DNA from: Aquamicrobium zhengzhouense
GTDB taxonomy: Bacteria > Pseudomonadota > Alphaproteobacteria > Rhizobiales > Rhizobiaceae
Direction of reading: 5' to 3'
Assembly (NCBI RefSeq): GCF_016124105.1
Contig: NZ_JADGMQ010000005.1
Span: 62,001-126,000 of the forward strand
DNA: 64,000 nucleotides
Below the pieces are notes generated by a model. That model did not search any database. It saw only the letters and a list, made by a program, of their open reading frames with translations, and was not told where the DNA came from. A program made the position numbers and the translations under genes. Positions within the stretch are counted from its first letter, which is position 1; every line of letters starts with the position of its first letter. Below, piece by piece: positions 28,296 to 38,204 of this stretch.

Positions 28296-29186
28296 TTATG
28301 GCAGACTGTAGAATTCCTTCACGATATTCCATGCCTCTTCGGCCGTATCGACGTAGTCGATGATGTTCTCGTCGCCCGGGGACACTGTCCCCTGCTCCAC
28401 CAGATAATCAATATCGATAGCGCGGCTCCAGAACTCCTTGCCAAACAGGATCACTGGCACGCGTTCCATCCGGCCGGTCTGGATCAGGGTCAACGTCTCG
28501 AACAGTTCATCCATCGTCCCGAAGCCGCCCGGGAAAATCGCCACCACCTTCGCGCGCATGATGAAGTGCATCTTGCGGATCGCGAAATAATGGAAGTTGA
28601 AGCAAAGTTCGGGCGTAACGAAAAGGTTGGGAGCCTGTTCGTGCGGCAGAACAATGTTGAGCCCGATCGACGGCGCGCCGCAATCATCCGCCCCGCGATT
28701 GCCTGCTTCCATGACGCCGGGACCACCACCCGTAACAACAACGAATTCGCGATAATACGACTTTGCGGATTCTTCCGAGCAGAGGCGAGCGAAGCGGCGT
28801 GCCTCTTCGTAATATTTCGCGTTCTGGAGAAGATTCTTCTTCTGCGTCTCGTTCTTGGCAGCCCAGGCTTCACCGCCCGGCTCCGGAATGCGCGCTCCGC
28901 CGAACAGGACGACCGTCGAGCGAATACCCCGCTCCGCCAGGATAAGATCGGGCTTCAGAAGCTCGAGCTGCAACCGAACGGGGCGCAACTCGCGACGGGT
29001 CATGAAATCCTCGTCGTCCCAGGCGAGGCGATAAGCGGGGGCACGCGTCTGCGGCGTATCCGGGACAGCCTTGGCCCGCTCCAGGTCTTCGCCCGAGTGC
29101 GGCAGCGGCGTCCAGCCGGATTCTTCTTCCGGAGTCATGTGTTTGCGGTCCTGTTCCTGTTTGTTGTCTTGAACTCGGAGTGTCAT
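28296..29186 (-). CDS. LOG-family (TIGR00730) nucleotide phosphoribohydrolase-like protein
   Basis: A 296-residue protein with the two LOG motifs: VTGGGPGVMEAGNRGA and PGGFGTMDELFE, which bind and cleave nucleoside 5'-monophosphates. Many members are misnamed lysine decarboxylases. It carries about 90 extra residues before the core, typical of the long bacterial subgroup. ATG 29186 follows GAGGGG; the open frame extends 141 residues upstream without family similarity. It is divergent from dapD. Whether it makes cytokinin-type bases or recycles nucleotides is unknown. Confidence 0.87.
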   Translation of the reverse strand: MTLRVQDNKQEQDRKHMTPEEESGWTPLPHSGEDLERAKAVPDTPQTRAPAYRLAWDDEDFMTRRELRPVRLQLELLKPDLILAERGIRSTVVLFGGARIPEPGGEAWAAKNETQKKNLLQNAKYYEEARRFARLCSEESAKSYYREFVVVTGGGPGVMEAGNRGADDCGAPSIGLNIVLPHEQAPNLFVTPELCFNFHYFAIRKMHFIMRAKVVAIFPGGFGTMDELFETLTLIQTGRMERVPVILFGKEFWSRAIDIDYLVEQGTVSPGDENIIDYVDTAEEAWNIVKEFYSLP

Positions 29187-29288
29187 TGACCCCTCACCAT
29201 GCTTCGAATATTTTCCGCGCCGGCCAGAGGGATGCCACCTCCCAATCACTCTCCCTTCAGCCTTAACAGCGCATAATGGACCATTACA

Positions 29289-30143
<855 letters not shown>

Positions 30144-30200
30144 TCCGGTGCGCTGCACCCCCCATCATGTCCCATGATTTAGAGTAGTGGATTCGGCATT

Positions 30201-30569
30201 TTGGCGACCAATCAGATTTTTTGGCTTTTCTTCAGCTTTTCCGGCCGCATCAATCGTGCGGCCTACTTTCTGGCCGGGATGCTGATGATGATCACAGTGG
30301 TGTTCATCACCTACCGGATGATCCTTGCTGAGCAGGCCGGTGCAGGAAGCGCAGGCTGGGAAGCGATACTCAGCATCGTGCTGATCGCATCCCTGTGGGC
30401 GCAGGCTGCACTTGGTACCAAGCGGTTTCACGATTTCGGCAAGCCGGGAACGTTCTCGGCCCTGCTGTTCGTGCCGTTTTTCAATTTTCTGGTGTTTATC
30501 GCCCTGTGCGTTCTTCCTGGAACACCAGGAGCGAACCAGTACGCCCGCACCACCAACGCGCCAGCGTAG
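30201..30569 (+). CDS. DUF805 small membrane protein
   Basis: A 122-residue protein with three membrane helices and the DUF805 hallmarks FFSFSGRINRAAYF near residue 12 and KRFHDFGKPG near residue 74. TTG 30201 is the only start giving the complete first motif; no strong ribosome site is seen. The family function is unknown. It sits between dapD and dapE on the same strand, a gene order shared by many rhizobia. Confidence 0.82.
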   Translation: MATNQIFWLFFSFSGRINRAAYFLAGMLMMITVVFITYRMILAEQAGAGSAGWEAILSIVLIASLWAQAALGTKRFHDFGKPGTFSALLFVPFFNFLVFIALCVLPGTPGANQYARTTNAPA

Positions 30570-30641
30570 CGGCTCAGCCCTCGGCGGGGCCGAATTCGGC
30601 ATGATGACATGAAGCCGCGATTGCATTATCCCTCGCGGACC

Positions 30642-31829
30642 ATGACCCTCCCGATCGATCCCGCCCAGAACCTTGCATCGCTCATCCGCTGCCCGTCGGT
30701 AACCCCGGCGGAAGGCGGTGCGCTCACCGCCCTTGCCGGAATGCTGCAGCCGCTGGGCTTTACGATCGATCGGCCGACATTTTCCGACATCGACACTCCA
30801 GACGTGGAAAATCTCTACGCCCGTTTGTCGGGCAACGGTCCACATTTGATGTTTGCCGGCCATACTGATGTGGTGCCGGTCGGCGATGAAGCTGCCTGGA
30901 CCCACCCACCCTTTTCCGCCGAAACCTCCGACGGCTTCATGTATGGGCGCGGCGCGGTCGACATGAAGGGCGGCATCGCCTGCTTCGTTGCAGCAATCGC
31001 CCGCCATGTCGCGGCGAACGGTCCGCTGAAAGGCTCCGTTTCCCTGCTGATTACGGGCGACGAGGAAGGCCCGGCGATAAACGGCACCGTCAGATTGCTG
31101 GAATGGGCCGCCGCGCGGGGCGAGAGCTGGGATGCCTCGATCGTTGGTGAGCCAACGAATCCCGACACGTTGGGCGACATGATCAAGATCGGGCGACGCG
31201 GCTCGGTTTCAGGCGACATCAGCGTTTACGGACGCCAGGGCCACGTCGCCTATCCACATCTGGCAGACAATCCCGTCCGTGGCCTGATGACGCTTGTCGA
31301 TGCCCTTCTCGACCCTGTCTTCGATGAAGGATCGGCAGATTTTCAGCCATCAAACCTGGAAATCACCACCTTCGACGTCGGCAATCGCGCTACCAATGTC
31401 ATCCCGGCCAGGGCGACAGCGACCTTCAATATCCGCTTCAACGACCTCTGGACCGTCGAAACCGTCAAGGCCGAAATCGAGGCCCGTCTGGCGCGCGCAG
31501 CGAGCGACAAACGCTTGCGCAAAGGCGCATCCAGCAGCATCAACTACGAGCTTGCCTGGCGCGGAAACCCGAGCCACGTTTTCCTGACCGGGGATGAGAA
31601 GCTGATCAACACGCTCGGCAATTCCATCGAGAGCATCACTGGCAGAAAGCCAGGTCTTTCGACTTCTGGCGGCACATCCGACGCGCGTTTCATCAAGGAT
31701 TATTGCCCGGTCGTAGAGTTTGGCCTCGTCGGCAAGACGATGCACATGGTCGATGAGCGCGTCGCGCTTGCAGATCTTGAGACCCTGACGCAGATTTACC
31801 AGCGTTTCCTTGAAGACTGGTTCCGCTGA
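30642..31829 (+). CDS. dapE: succinyl-diaminopimelate desuccinylase
   Basis: DapE removes succinate from N-succinyl-LL-diaminopimelate, acting after DapD. The 395-residue M20 enzyme has [12 protein letters not shown] (zinc His and Asp), [14 protein letters not shown] (bridging Asp), the catalytic ITGDEEGPA, and the C-terminal His in [19 protein letters not shown] at 30642 matches the family N-terminus; ATG 30609 is possible and would add 11 residues. The next gene starts 2 bases after its stop. Confidence 0.95.
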   Translation: MTLPIDPAQNLASLIRCPSVTPAEGGALTALAGMLQPLGFTIDRPTFSDIDTPDVENLYARLSGNGPHLMFAGHTDVVPVGDEAAWTHPPFSAETSDGFMYGRGAVDMKGGIACFVAAIARHVAANGPLKGSVSLLITGDEEGPAINGTVRLLEWAAARGESWDASIVGEPTNPDTLGDMIKIGRRGSVSGDISVYGRQGHVAYPHLADNPVRGLMTLVDALLDPVFDEGSADFQPSNLEITTFDVGNRATNVIPARATATFNIRFNDLWTVETVKAEIEARLARAASDKRLRKGASSSINYELAWRGNPSHVFLTGDEKLINTLGNSIESITGRKPGLSTSGGTSDARFIKDYCPVVEFGLVGKTMHMVDERVALADLETLTQIYQRFLEDWFR

Positions 31830-31831
31830 TC

Positions 31832-32428
31832 ATGCTGCCTTCCGTTGATGTTCACCGTCACCTGCTCGGCGTCTGGCACATGATGACCGGCCGGCGCGAG
31901 GGCATAAAACTGCTCGACATCAGCGTCGATGGTTTCTGGAATTCGTTTTACGCAATCATCGTCGCTCTGCCGGTGATGCTCGCCGGCTGGGCCTCGCTGG
32001 CGGTGGAGCTTTCCCCAGCTGACAGCAGCGCAGCCGGTCGCTTCGGTCTCGTCCTGCGTATGGCGCTCGTCGATCTGAGCGCATGGATCTTGCCACTTAT
32101 CGGCCTTGCGCTGGTTGCCAATCTCATCGGCATCCGCGACCGCTTCATCCACTATGTCGTCGCGACAAATTGGGGAACGGCGCTGTTCGCCTGGTTCATG
32201 CTGCCTACCAACCTGCTGCGTCTCTTCTGGCCCGGTGGTGAGGACCTGGCTGTTACCCTCGCGCTTATGATTTTTCTTGCGAGCCTTGTCCTGTCATGGC
32301 GCTTGACCAACTCGGCCCTCGCCAAGGGACCGGCGGTTGCGAGCGGCGTTTTTGCCGCAATGCTGCTTGCGTCGATGATGGTCCTGTTCGGTTTTCAGGA
32401 TCTGCTCGGCGTCCCACCCATTCAGTAA
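31832..32428 (+). CDS. conserved integral membrane protein, unknown function
   Basis: A 198-residue protein with about five membrane helices (near residues 37-57, 75-98, 110-130, 137-155 and 168-190). It starts 2 bases after dapE and so is translated in the same operon. It resembles transporter-like membrane proteins found at this place in other rhizobia, but no motif assigns a substrate. Its stop overlaps the convergent truA stop by 7 bases. Confidence 0.75.
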   Translation: MLPSVDVHRHLLGVWHMMTGRREGIKLLDISVDGFWNSFYAIIVALPVMLAGWASLAVELSPADSSAAGRFGLVLRMALVDLSAWILPLIGLALVANLIGIRDRFIHYVVATNWGTALFAWFMLPTNLLRLFWPGGEDLAVTLALMIFLASLVLSWRLTNSALAKGPAVASGVFAAMLLASMMVLFGFQDLLGVPPIQ

Positions 32429-33165
32429 TCAACGCCGGTCAGGTAAAGACCATCCGGCGGCGCAACCTGACCGCAGCGTGAGCGGTCTGCAGCCTTTAGC
32501 GCCGCTTCCAGATCATCAGGGCTCCAGGCGCCTTCGCCAACGCGCTTCAGGGAACCGACCATCGAGCGCACCTGATTGTGCAGGAACGATCGCGCGCTGG
32601 CGTGAACTTCTACCAGATCGCCGTTGCGCACGACATCAAGCTGGTCGAGCGTCTTTTCCGAGCTTGCTGCCTGACACTGAACTGAGCGGAAGGTGGTGAA
32701 GTCGTGCTTGCCGAGCAGGCGCTGTGCGGCCTCATGCATCGCTTCCGCATCAAGCGGGCGCGGGACATGCCAGACATTGCCGCGCATCAGCGCCGCGGGC
32801 GCACGACGGTTCAGGATCGAATAGAGGTAATGGCGGGACTTCGCCGAAAAGCGTGCATCGAAATCATCCGGAACGCGCGTGGCGGACAGGATCGCCACCC
32901 GATCACCGGCCATCTTCAGATGCGCGTTGAGTGCGCCCTGAACCTTTTCGATGGCGTAGTCGCGGGGCAGATCGAAATGCGCGACCTGTGCCGTAGCATG
33001 CACCCCTGCGTCGGTGCGGCCAGCGCCCCTGATCGTCACGCTTTCACCGCTGAAAGCGAGGATCGCCTGCTCTATCGCACCTTGGATCGACGGCAGATCC
33101 GCCTGGCGCTGCCAGCCGGCATAGCCTTGGCCGTCATATTCGATGTCGATACGGTAGCGGGGCAT
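32422..33165 (-). CDS. truA: tRNA pseudouridine(38-40) synthase
   Basis: TruA makes pseudouridine at positions 38-40 of tRNA anticodon stems. The 247-residue protein has the catalytic Asp in GRTDAGVHA (about residues 48-56) and [15 protein letters not shown] near residue 200. [12 protein letters not shown] at 33165 is the family start; the open frame upstream runs into fmt. It lies 16 bases after fmt on the same strand. Confidence 0.96.
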   Translation of the reverse strand: MPRYRIDIEYDGQGYAGWQRQADLPSIQGAIEQAILAFSGESVTIRGAGRTDAGVHATAQVAHFDLPRDYAIEKVQGALNAHLKMAGDRVAILSATRVPDDFDARFSAKSRHYLYSILNRRAPAALMRGNVWHVPRPLDAEAMHEAAQRLLGKHDFTTFRSVQCQAASSEKTLDQLDVVRNGDLVEVHASARSFLHNQVRSMVGSLKRVGEGAWSPDDLEAALKAADRSRCGQVAPPDGLYLTGVDY

Positions 33166-33181
33166 TGGCTGGGTCCGGCTT

Positions 33182-34117
33182 TCAGAGGAATCGATCTCCC
33201 TTAACGAGTTTTGCGCCGCGAAGGAACTCATCGGCGGACATCGGCTTGCCGCCAGCGCGCTGAACTTCGATCAGCTTGATCGCGCCTTGTCCGCAGGCCA
33301 CGACAAGGCCGTCCGCGATAATCTCACCGGGCTCGCCCGCCCCATCGGCCAGGATGGAGCGCAGCAACTTGACGCGCTCGACCTTCTCTCCAACCTTCAT
33401 CTCGCACCAGGCTCCCGGAAATGGGGAGAGACCGCGAATGTGCCTGTCCACCTGCGCAGCCGGCAACGACCAGTCAACGCGGGTTTCATCCTTGCCGATC
33501 TTCCGGGCGTAGGTTGCGCCGTCTTCTTCCTGCGGCGTCAGCTTAAGCGTTCCTGCTTCAAGAGCTGCGAGAGCCTTGACCATCAACCGGCCGCCGACGT
33601 TCATCAGTTCATCGTGGAGTGCACCGGCAGTCGTCTCGCCGTTGATCGGCACCTCTTCGGTCATCGCGACCGGACCGGTGTCTAGGCCTTCGTCCATCTT
33701 CATGATCATCATACCGGTTCGCTCATCGCCCGCCATGATGGAACGCTGAATTGGGGCAGCTCCGCGCCAGCGCGGCAGCAGCGAGGCGTGACCGTTAAAG
33801 GCACCAAGGCGCGTACCCTCAAGAATCGCCTTCGGCAGCAACAGCCCATAGGCGACAACGATTGCTGCATCTGCTCCCAGCGCCCGGAACGCTTCATGTT
33901 CCGTCTCCTGTTTGAGCGAGACCGGGGTTCGGACCTCGATGCCTTCTGCTTCTGCCAGCTGATGTACCGGCGATTTCGTCAACTCCAGGCCCCGACGGCC
34001 GGCCGGGCGCGGCGGTTGCGAGTAAACCGCTACGACCTCGTGACCAGCATCGAGAATGGCACGCAGGGTCTGCGCAGAAAACTCGGGCGTTCCCATGAAG
34101 ATAAGTCGAAGCGGCAT
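33182..34117 (-). CDS. fmt: methionyl-tRNA formyltransferase
   Basis: Fmt formylates initiator Met-tRNA with 10-formyl-tetrahydrofolate. The 311-residue protein has the N-terminal [12 protein letters not shown], the [17 protein letters not shown] catalytic block (Asn and His, with the downstream Asp in DEGLDTGP) and the C-terminal tRNA-binding domain. fmt-truA is a standard rhizobial order, but the usual upstream partner def (peptide deformylase) is not here; a non-coding gap and a divergent gene follow instead. Confidence 0.97.
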   Translation of the reverse strand: MPLRLIFMGTPEFSAQTLRAILDAGHEVVAVYSQPPRPAGRRGLELTKSPVHQLAEAEGIEVRTPVSLKQETEHEAFRALGADAAIVVAYGLLLPKAILEGTRLGAFNGHASLLPRWRGAAPIQRSIMAGDERTGMMIMKMDEGLDTGPVAMTEEVPINGETTAGALHDELMNVGGRLMVKALAALEAGTLKLTPQEEDGATYARKIGKDETRVDWSLPAAQVDRHIRGLSPFPGAWCEMKVGEKVERVKLLRSILADGAGEPGEIIADGLVVACGQGAIKLIEVQRAGGKPMSADEFLRGAKLVKGDRFL

Positions 34118-34265
34118 GGCGGTCCTGTTCGCTGTTCGTCAGGACCAGTTTCAAACCGCAATCCGCCAGCCGGTCAACCCTCGCACCTGGCGACTGGCCG
34201 ACGAGAGACCTGCCACCAAGTCTCAACCGCCAAACAACTGGACCCCAGAAGTAGTAAGCGAGCGA

Positions 34266-34280
34266 TTAACTGGAGTTTAA
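34266..34280. promoter_or_regulatory. CtrA-like box between fmt and the diguanylate cyclase gene
   Basis: TTAA (34266-34269), seven bases, TTAA (34277-34280) matches the core CtrA consensus TTAA-N7-TTAA exactly; the consensus C after the second half is T. It lies 115 bases upstream of the TTG start of the diguanylate cyclase and 149 bases upstream of fmt. Confidence 0.45.
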
Positions 34281-34394
34281 TTACGTTGCGTTAGGTTTCG
34301 GGTGAGGTGACTGCATGAATGCTGTGCTCAGCGGTGGTTTCTGGCTCGCTTGAGCTTTCCGCTGCCGCACAGAGGAGTGCAGAGGGGGGAACCA

Positions 34395-35504
34395 TTGGCC
34401 ACCGGAAAACAGGCATCACAAGCGGCGTCGACGCCGCCTCGCGCCAATGAAGCTTCGGGGAATCGGCGAGATCCTGCGGCGACGGTGGTCTACACCATGC
34501 GCCAGCTTGCCGTGGCCGGGCTTCCGCGCAACTATGAACTCTTCTACGAGGCCATCACCACATCCAACAAGGAATTGTCAGCCGCCATTTCAGCGCTAGG
34601 GTCCCGCCCCTGTCAAAAAGATCTCGACGAGATCGCTCGGAAGTTTCTGCATCGCAATGATGAATGGCAGGTCTGCGAAGCGCGCGATTCCATCATGGAC
34701 AAGCTCTCCGAGATTCTGAGCCTCCTGAGGAAGGAGCGCTCAACGATGGAGACCTACGGCAAGATACTCTGCGAAACCTCGACCGGGCTCGAGTCGCGGC
34801 CACCCCTCAACCGCGAGTTTCTGGAAAAGATCCTCAACGTCACCGCCACGGCAACGCGTTCCACCATCGACAGTCGCAGTGCGATCACCACAACCATCAA
34901 TGACCGGTCGAACGAACTTCAGGAAATGAAGTCGACCCTGGAAAAGTACAAGCGGCTGGCCGAGACCGATTCGCTGACACAGCTCTACAACCGTCGCGCA
35001 TTTGATCGGACATTGACGGGCATCTACGACGATGCTCGCGGCGAACTTTTCGGCGCCCTGATCCTCGTCGACATAGACAGGTTCAAGTCCATCAACGACC
35101 GCTTCGGTCACCCGGTGGGCGACCGCATCATCCAGTTTGTCGCCAACATCATTCGCTCATCCGCAGGCGAGAACGCATTCGTTGCCCGGACCGGAGGCGA
35201 GGAGTTCGCCCTGGTCGTGAACGGATACAATGAAGACAGGACCGCCCGTCTGGCAGAAGATATCCGCGAAGCTGTCCATTCGGCGCCCTTCATCAACTTT
35301 TCTACCGGTGCCAATTACGGACCGGTCACGGTCTCGCTCGGGCTTTGCATGTCAAGCCAGGCACAGGGGCCAGACGACCTTTATCGCCGTGCAGACCGGG
35401 CGCTCTATGCGTCAAAGGCCGCTGGCCGCAACCGAGTGACGCGCGCATCTCACCTCGAAGAGGGCGGGCTGATGAAGAACTGGCTACTCTATCGCAGCGA
35501 CTGA
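34395..35504 (+). CDS. diguanylate cyclase (GGDEF domain)
   Basis: A 369-residue protein. The first 190 residues form a helical region (TMRQLAVAGLPRNYELFYEA, then a coiled stretch ending NELQEMKSTLEKYKRLAETD) that leads into a complete GGDEF domain: LVDIDRFKSINDRFGHPVGD and active-site GGEEF near residue 266. It should make cyclic di-GMP from two GTP. The inhibitory RxxD site is absent. TTG 34395 is chosen because AGGGGGG lies 5 bases upstream; TTG 34350 is a weaker option. No sensory domain or signal sequence was recognised, so it appears cytoplasmic. Confidence 0.88.
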   Translation: MATGKQASQAASTPPRANEASGNRRDPAATVVYTMRQLAVAGLPRNYELFYEAITTSNKELSAAISALGSRPCQKDLDEIARKFLHRNDEWQVCEARDSIMDKLSEILSLLRKERSTMETYGKILCETSTGLESRPPLNREFLEKILNVTATATRSTIDSRSAITTTINDRSNELQEMKSTLEKYKRLAETDSLTQLYNRRAFDRTLTGIYDDARGELFGALILVDIDRFKSINDRFGHPVGDRIIQFVANIIRSSAGENAFVARTGGEEFALVVNGYNEDRTARLAEDIREAVHSAPFINFSTGANYGPVTVSLGLCMSSQAQGPDDLYRRADRALYASKAAGRNRVTRASHLEEGGLMKNWLLYRSD

Positions 35505-35536
35505 TACTGGCAGGTCGAAAATCGCCATCTCATATG

Positions 35537-35571
35537 CAAAACACCTTCCCCGATCCGGGAGAGGTGTTTTG
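35537..35571. terminator. bidirectional terminator between diguanylate cyclase gene and upp
   Basis: A 10-bp stem CAAAACACCT with AGGTGTTTTG encloses a second 4-bp stem (TCCC with GGGA). Both strands end in TTTTG within the stem. It closes the two converging genes. Confidence 0.8.
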
Positions 35572-35596
35572 ATGTGAAGTCAGGATGCGTCGGCGC

Positions 35597-36226
35597 CTAC
35601 TTCGTTCCGTACATACGGTCGCCCGCATCACCCAGCCCCGGCAGGATGTAGCCCTTTTCGTTCAGCTTCTCATCAACTGACGCGGTAAAGACCGGAACGT
35701 CCGGATGCGCCGTTGTGAAGCGCTCGATCCCCTCGGGAGCCGCGAGCAGGCAGAGGAACCGAATGTTCGTTGCGCCGCGCTCCTTCAGCTTGTCGACCGC
35801 TGCAACCGCCGAATTGGCAGTCGCCAGCATCGGATCGACAACGATGATGAGGCGATCTTCAAGATTGCTCGGCGCCTTGAAGAAATATTCAACTGCTTCC
35901 AGCGTATCTTGATCGCGGTAGAGGCCGATATGCGCGACGCGCGCTGCCGGGACCAGATCGAGCATACCATCGAGCAGACCGTTGCCAGCGCGCAGCACCG
36001 AAGCGAACACCAGCTTCTTGCCCTCGAGCGTCGGTGCTTCCATCGTGACCATCGGCGTTTCGATGGTGCGCGTCGTCAGTTCCAGATCGCGTGTCACCTC
36101 GTAGCAGAGCAACAACGAAATCTCGCGCAGCAGCCGGCGGAAGCTTGCCGTCGACGTATCCTTGTCACGCATGATGGTCAGCTTGTGCTGCACAAGTGGA
36201 TGATCGACGACCGTTACGCCCTGCAT
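35597..36226 (-). CDS. upp: uracil phosphoribosyltransferase
   Basis: Upp makes UMP from uracil and PRPP. The 209-residue protein has [16 protein letters not shown] at the start, [12 protein letters not shown] in the middle, the PRPP-binding [16 protein letters not shown] (about residues 131-146) and the C-terminal [15 protein letters not shown] 36226 follows CGGAGAGAC. It lies 88 bases downstream of add on the same strand; both are salvage enzymes and may share a transcript. Confidence 0.97.
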   Translation of the reverse strand: MQGVTVVDHPLVQHKLTIMRDKDTSTASFRRLLREISLLLCYEVTRDLELTTRTIETPMVTMEAPTLEGKKLVFASVLRAGNGLLDGMLDLVPAARVAHIGLYRDQDTLEAVEYFFKAPSNLEDRLIIVVDPMLATANSAVAAVDKLKERGATNIRFLCLLAAPEGIERFTTAHPDVPVFTASVDEKLNEKGYILPGLGDAGDRMYGTK

Positions 36227-36314
36227 GTGTCTCTCCGGATACTGGTTACTGCGTTCATTCCTAGCTTCTCCTACGCGGTTGGAACACCGTGGCAACCCCG
36301 GAACCACAGATTTG

Positions 36315-37295
36315 TCAGCGCAGCTTCACTGACGCATCGAGCCGCGCGAGCAATTCACGGCGCGTCTGCCGGTCGACAAAGGCGACCTCCAGCGCATTTC
36401 GGGTGATCTTCTGCAATTGGCGGGTGGAGAGGCCAAACTGCTTTTCGGCAATTTCATACTCGCGCTTGAGCGAGGTTCGGAAAAACGGCGGATCGTCCGA
36501 ATTCAGCGTCAGCGTGCAGCCGGCCGCATGCAGCGCAGGAAAAGGATGCTCATCCAGCGATGGATAGACCCGAAGCTCGATGTTCGAGATCGGGCAAACT
36601 TCAAGAACCACGCCACTGTCTGCGATCCGCCTGACGAGGTCGGGATTCTCGATTGCTCGAACGCCGTGGCCGATGCGCGAGGGTCGCAGATGGTCGAGCG
36701 CGTTGGCAACGCTTTCCCAGCCGCCGAATTCGCCCGCATGCACCGTGATGCCGAGCCCCGCTTCCCGCGCAATCTCAAAGGCGCGGACATAATCCTCGGT
36801 CTCGCCAGATCGCTCGTCGCCCGCCATGCCGAAACCGCTGACCAGCGGATGTTTGCACTTGGCGGCGAATCTGGCTGCCGCCTCGACCGATTCGACACCG
36901 AAATGGCGAACGCCGGTGACGATCATCCGTCCCTCGATCCCGGTTTTCGCCTTGGCGCGCAGCATGCCTTCGCCCAGCGCATCCGTGTAGGCTTGGGGCG
37001 AGAGGCCCGCGCGCACCGCATGATCGGGTGAAGTGAACACTTCTGAATAGATGCAACCATCGCGCGCCAGCGAACTTAGATAGTGCTCGGCGAGCCGGGC
37101 GTAGTCATCTTCCGTGCGAAAGAGATCTGCCGCGCGATCATACGCGGCAAGGAAGGTTGTGAAGTCGTGCCAGATAAAGGAATCACCACGAATGAGGTCA
37201 TCCGTCGGCACATTGTATTTGCGGGCTTGTGCAAGAACGAGCTCGGGAGATGCCGCGCCCTCGATGTGGCAGTGGATCTCGGCCTTCAGCACCAT
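36315..37295 (-). CDS. add: adenosine (or adenine) deaminase
   Basis: A 326-residue amidohydrolase with all ADA-family zinc and catalytic motifs: HCHIEG (H8, H10), VHAGE with the catalytic Glu, IGHG, and SDDP with the final Asp. It deaminates a purine in the cytoplasm, feeding salvage with upp and deoA in the window. The Glu in HxHxEG instead of the Asp in HxHxDG, and the overall shape, are also seen in adenine deaminases, so adenine is a possible substrate. The start [10 protein letters not shown] is unambiguous. Confidence 0.88.
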   Translation of the reverse strand: MVLKAEIHCHIEGAASPELVLAQARKYNVPTDDLIRGDSFIWHDFTTFLAAYDRAADLFRTEDDYARLAEHYLSSLARDGCIYSEVFTSPDHAVRAGLSPQAYTDALGEGMLRAKAKTGIEGRMIVTGVRHFGVESVEAAARFAAKCKHPLVSGFGMAGDERSGETEDYVRAFEIAREAGLGITVHAGEFGGWESVANALDHLRPSRIGHGVRAIENPDLVRRIADSGVVLEVCPISNIELRVYPSLDEHPFPALHAAGCTLTLNSDDPPFFRTSLKREYEIAEKQFGLSTRQLQKITRNALEVAFVDRQTRRELLARLDASVKLR

Positions 37296-37408
37296 TCACA
37301 CCTCCGGCATGGCTTCGCGCAAGGCGCGGCTCTTAATCGCGCCATGAACAATAGCGCGCCGGTGCCTGATCGGCTATGGTCCGGCTCAAATTCGAACAGG
37401 TGACGCGT

Positions 37409-38191
37409 ATGTCCGAACAGCGTACGACCGCAGCAGGCGGCGGTATGGAAACAGCCTATGGCTTCCGTCAGGTTGGCAAGGGTGAGAAACAGGGCCTCGT
37501 AAATGAGGTCTTCCACAAGGTGGCCGGCCGCTACGACCTCATGAACGATTTGATGTCAGCGGGGATGCACCGGGTCTGGAAAGACGCGATGGTCACCTGG
37601 CTCAATCCCCCAAAGACGCGCCCTGATTGGCGCCTGCTCGATGTTGCGGGCGGCACCGGCGACATTGCCTTCCGCATCGTCGAGGCGTCCGGGCGGAACG
37701 CCCACGCCACCGTTCTCGACATTAACGGATCGATGCTTTCGGTAGGGCGCGACCGCGCCGACAAACGCGGCCTTTCCGCCTACGTCGATTTCGTCGAGGC
37801 CAATGCCGAGGAGCTACCCTTCGAAGACAATACCTTCGATGCCTACACGGTCGCGTTCGGAATCCGGAACGTGCCTCGCATCGACGTCGCGCTTCAGGAA
37901 GCTTACCGCGTGCTCAAGCCGGGCGGCCGCATCATGGTGCTCGAGTTTTCCGAAGTCACGATGCCAGGCCTCGACAAGTTTTACGACGCATGGTCGTTCA
38001 ACGCGATCCCGCGGATCGGCGATGCGGTGACCGGCGACGGCGAGCCATACCGCTATCTCGTCGAATCCATCCGCAAATTCCCCAACCAGAAGAATTTTGC
38101 GGCGATGATCGAAGGTGCCGGTTTCAAGCGTGTGACCTGGCGCGATTATTCAAGCGGCATCGCAGCTTGCCATTCTGGCTGGAAGCTTTGA
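37409..38191 (+). CDS. ubiE: demethylmenaquinone/ubiquinone C-methyltransferase
   Basis: UbiE methylates C2 of the benzoquinol ring in ubiquinone synthesis. The 260-residue protein has [17 protein letters not shown], the SAM-binding [13 protein letters not shown] (about residues 81-93), [10 protein letters not shown] and the terminal [10 protein letters not shown] motif, all typical. ATG 37409 follows AGGTGA; the frame extends 11 residues upstream. ubiB follows by 13 bases on the same strand. Confidence 0.97.
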   Translation: MSEQRTTAAGGGMETAYGFRQVGKGEKQGLVNEVFHKVAGRYDLMNDLMSAGMHRVWKDAMVTWLNPPKTRPDWRLLDVAGGTGDIAFRIVEASGRNAHATVLDINGSMLSVGRDRADKRGLSAYVDFVEANAEELPFEDNTFDAYTVAFGIRNVPRIDVALQEAYRVLKPGGRIMVLEFSEVTMPGLDKFYDAWSFNAIPRIGDAVTGDGEPYRYLVESIRKFPNQKNFAAMIEGAGFKRVTWRDYSSGIAACHSGWKL

Positions 38192-38204
38192 GGCTGCAGA
38201 GCGC

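Noticed and set aside
28096-28332. 78-residue open frame on the minus strand between the LOG gene and the DUF1223 gene
   Set aside because: It has no ribosome site, no family pattern, and overlaps the ends of both real genes.
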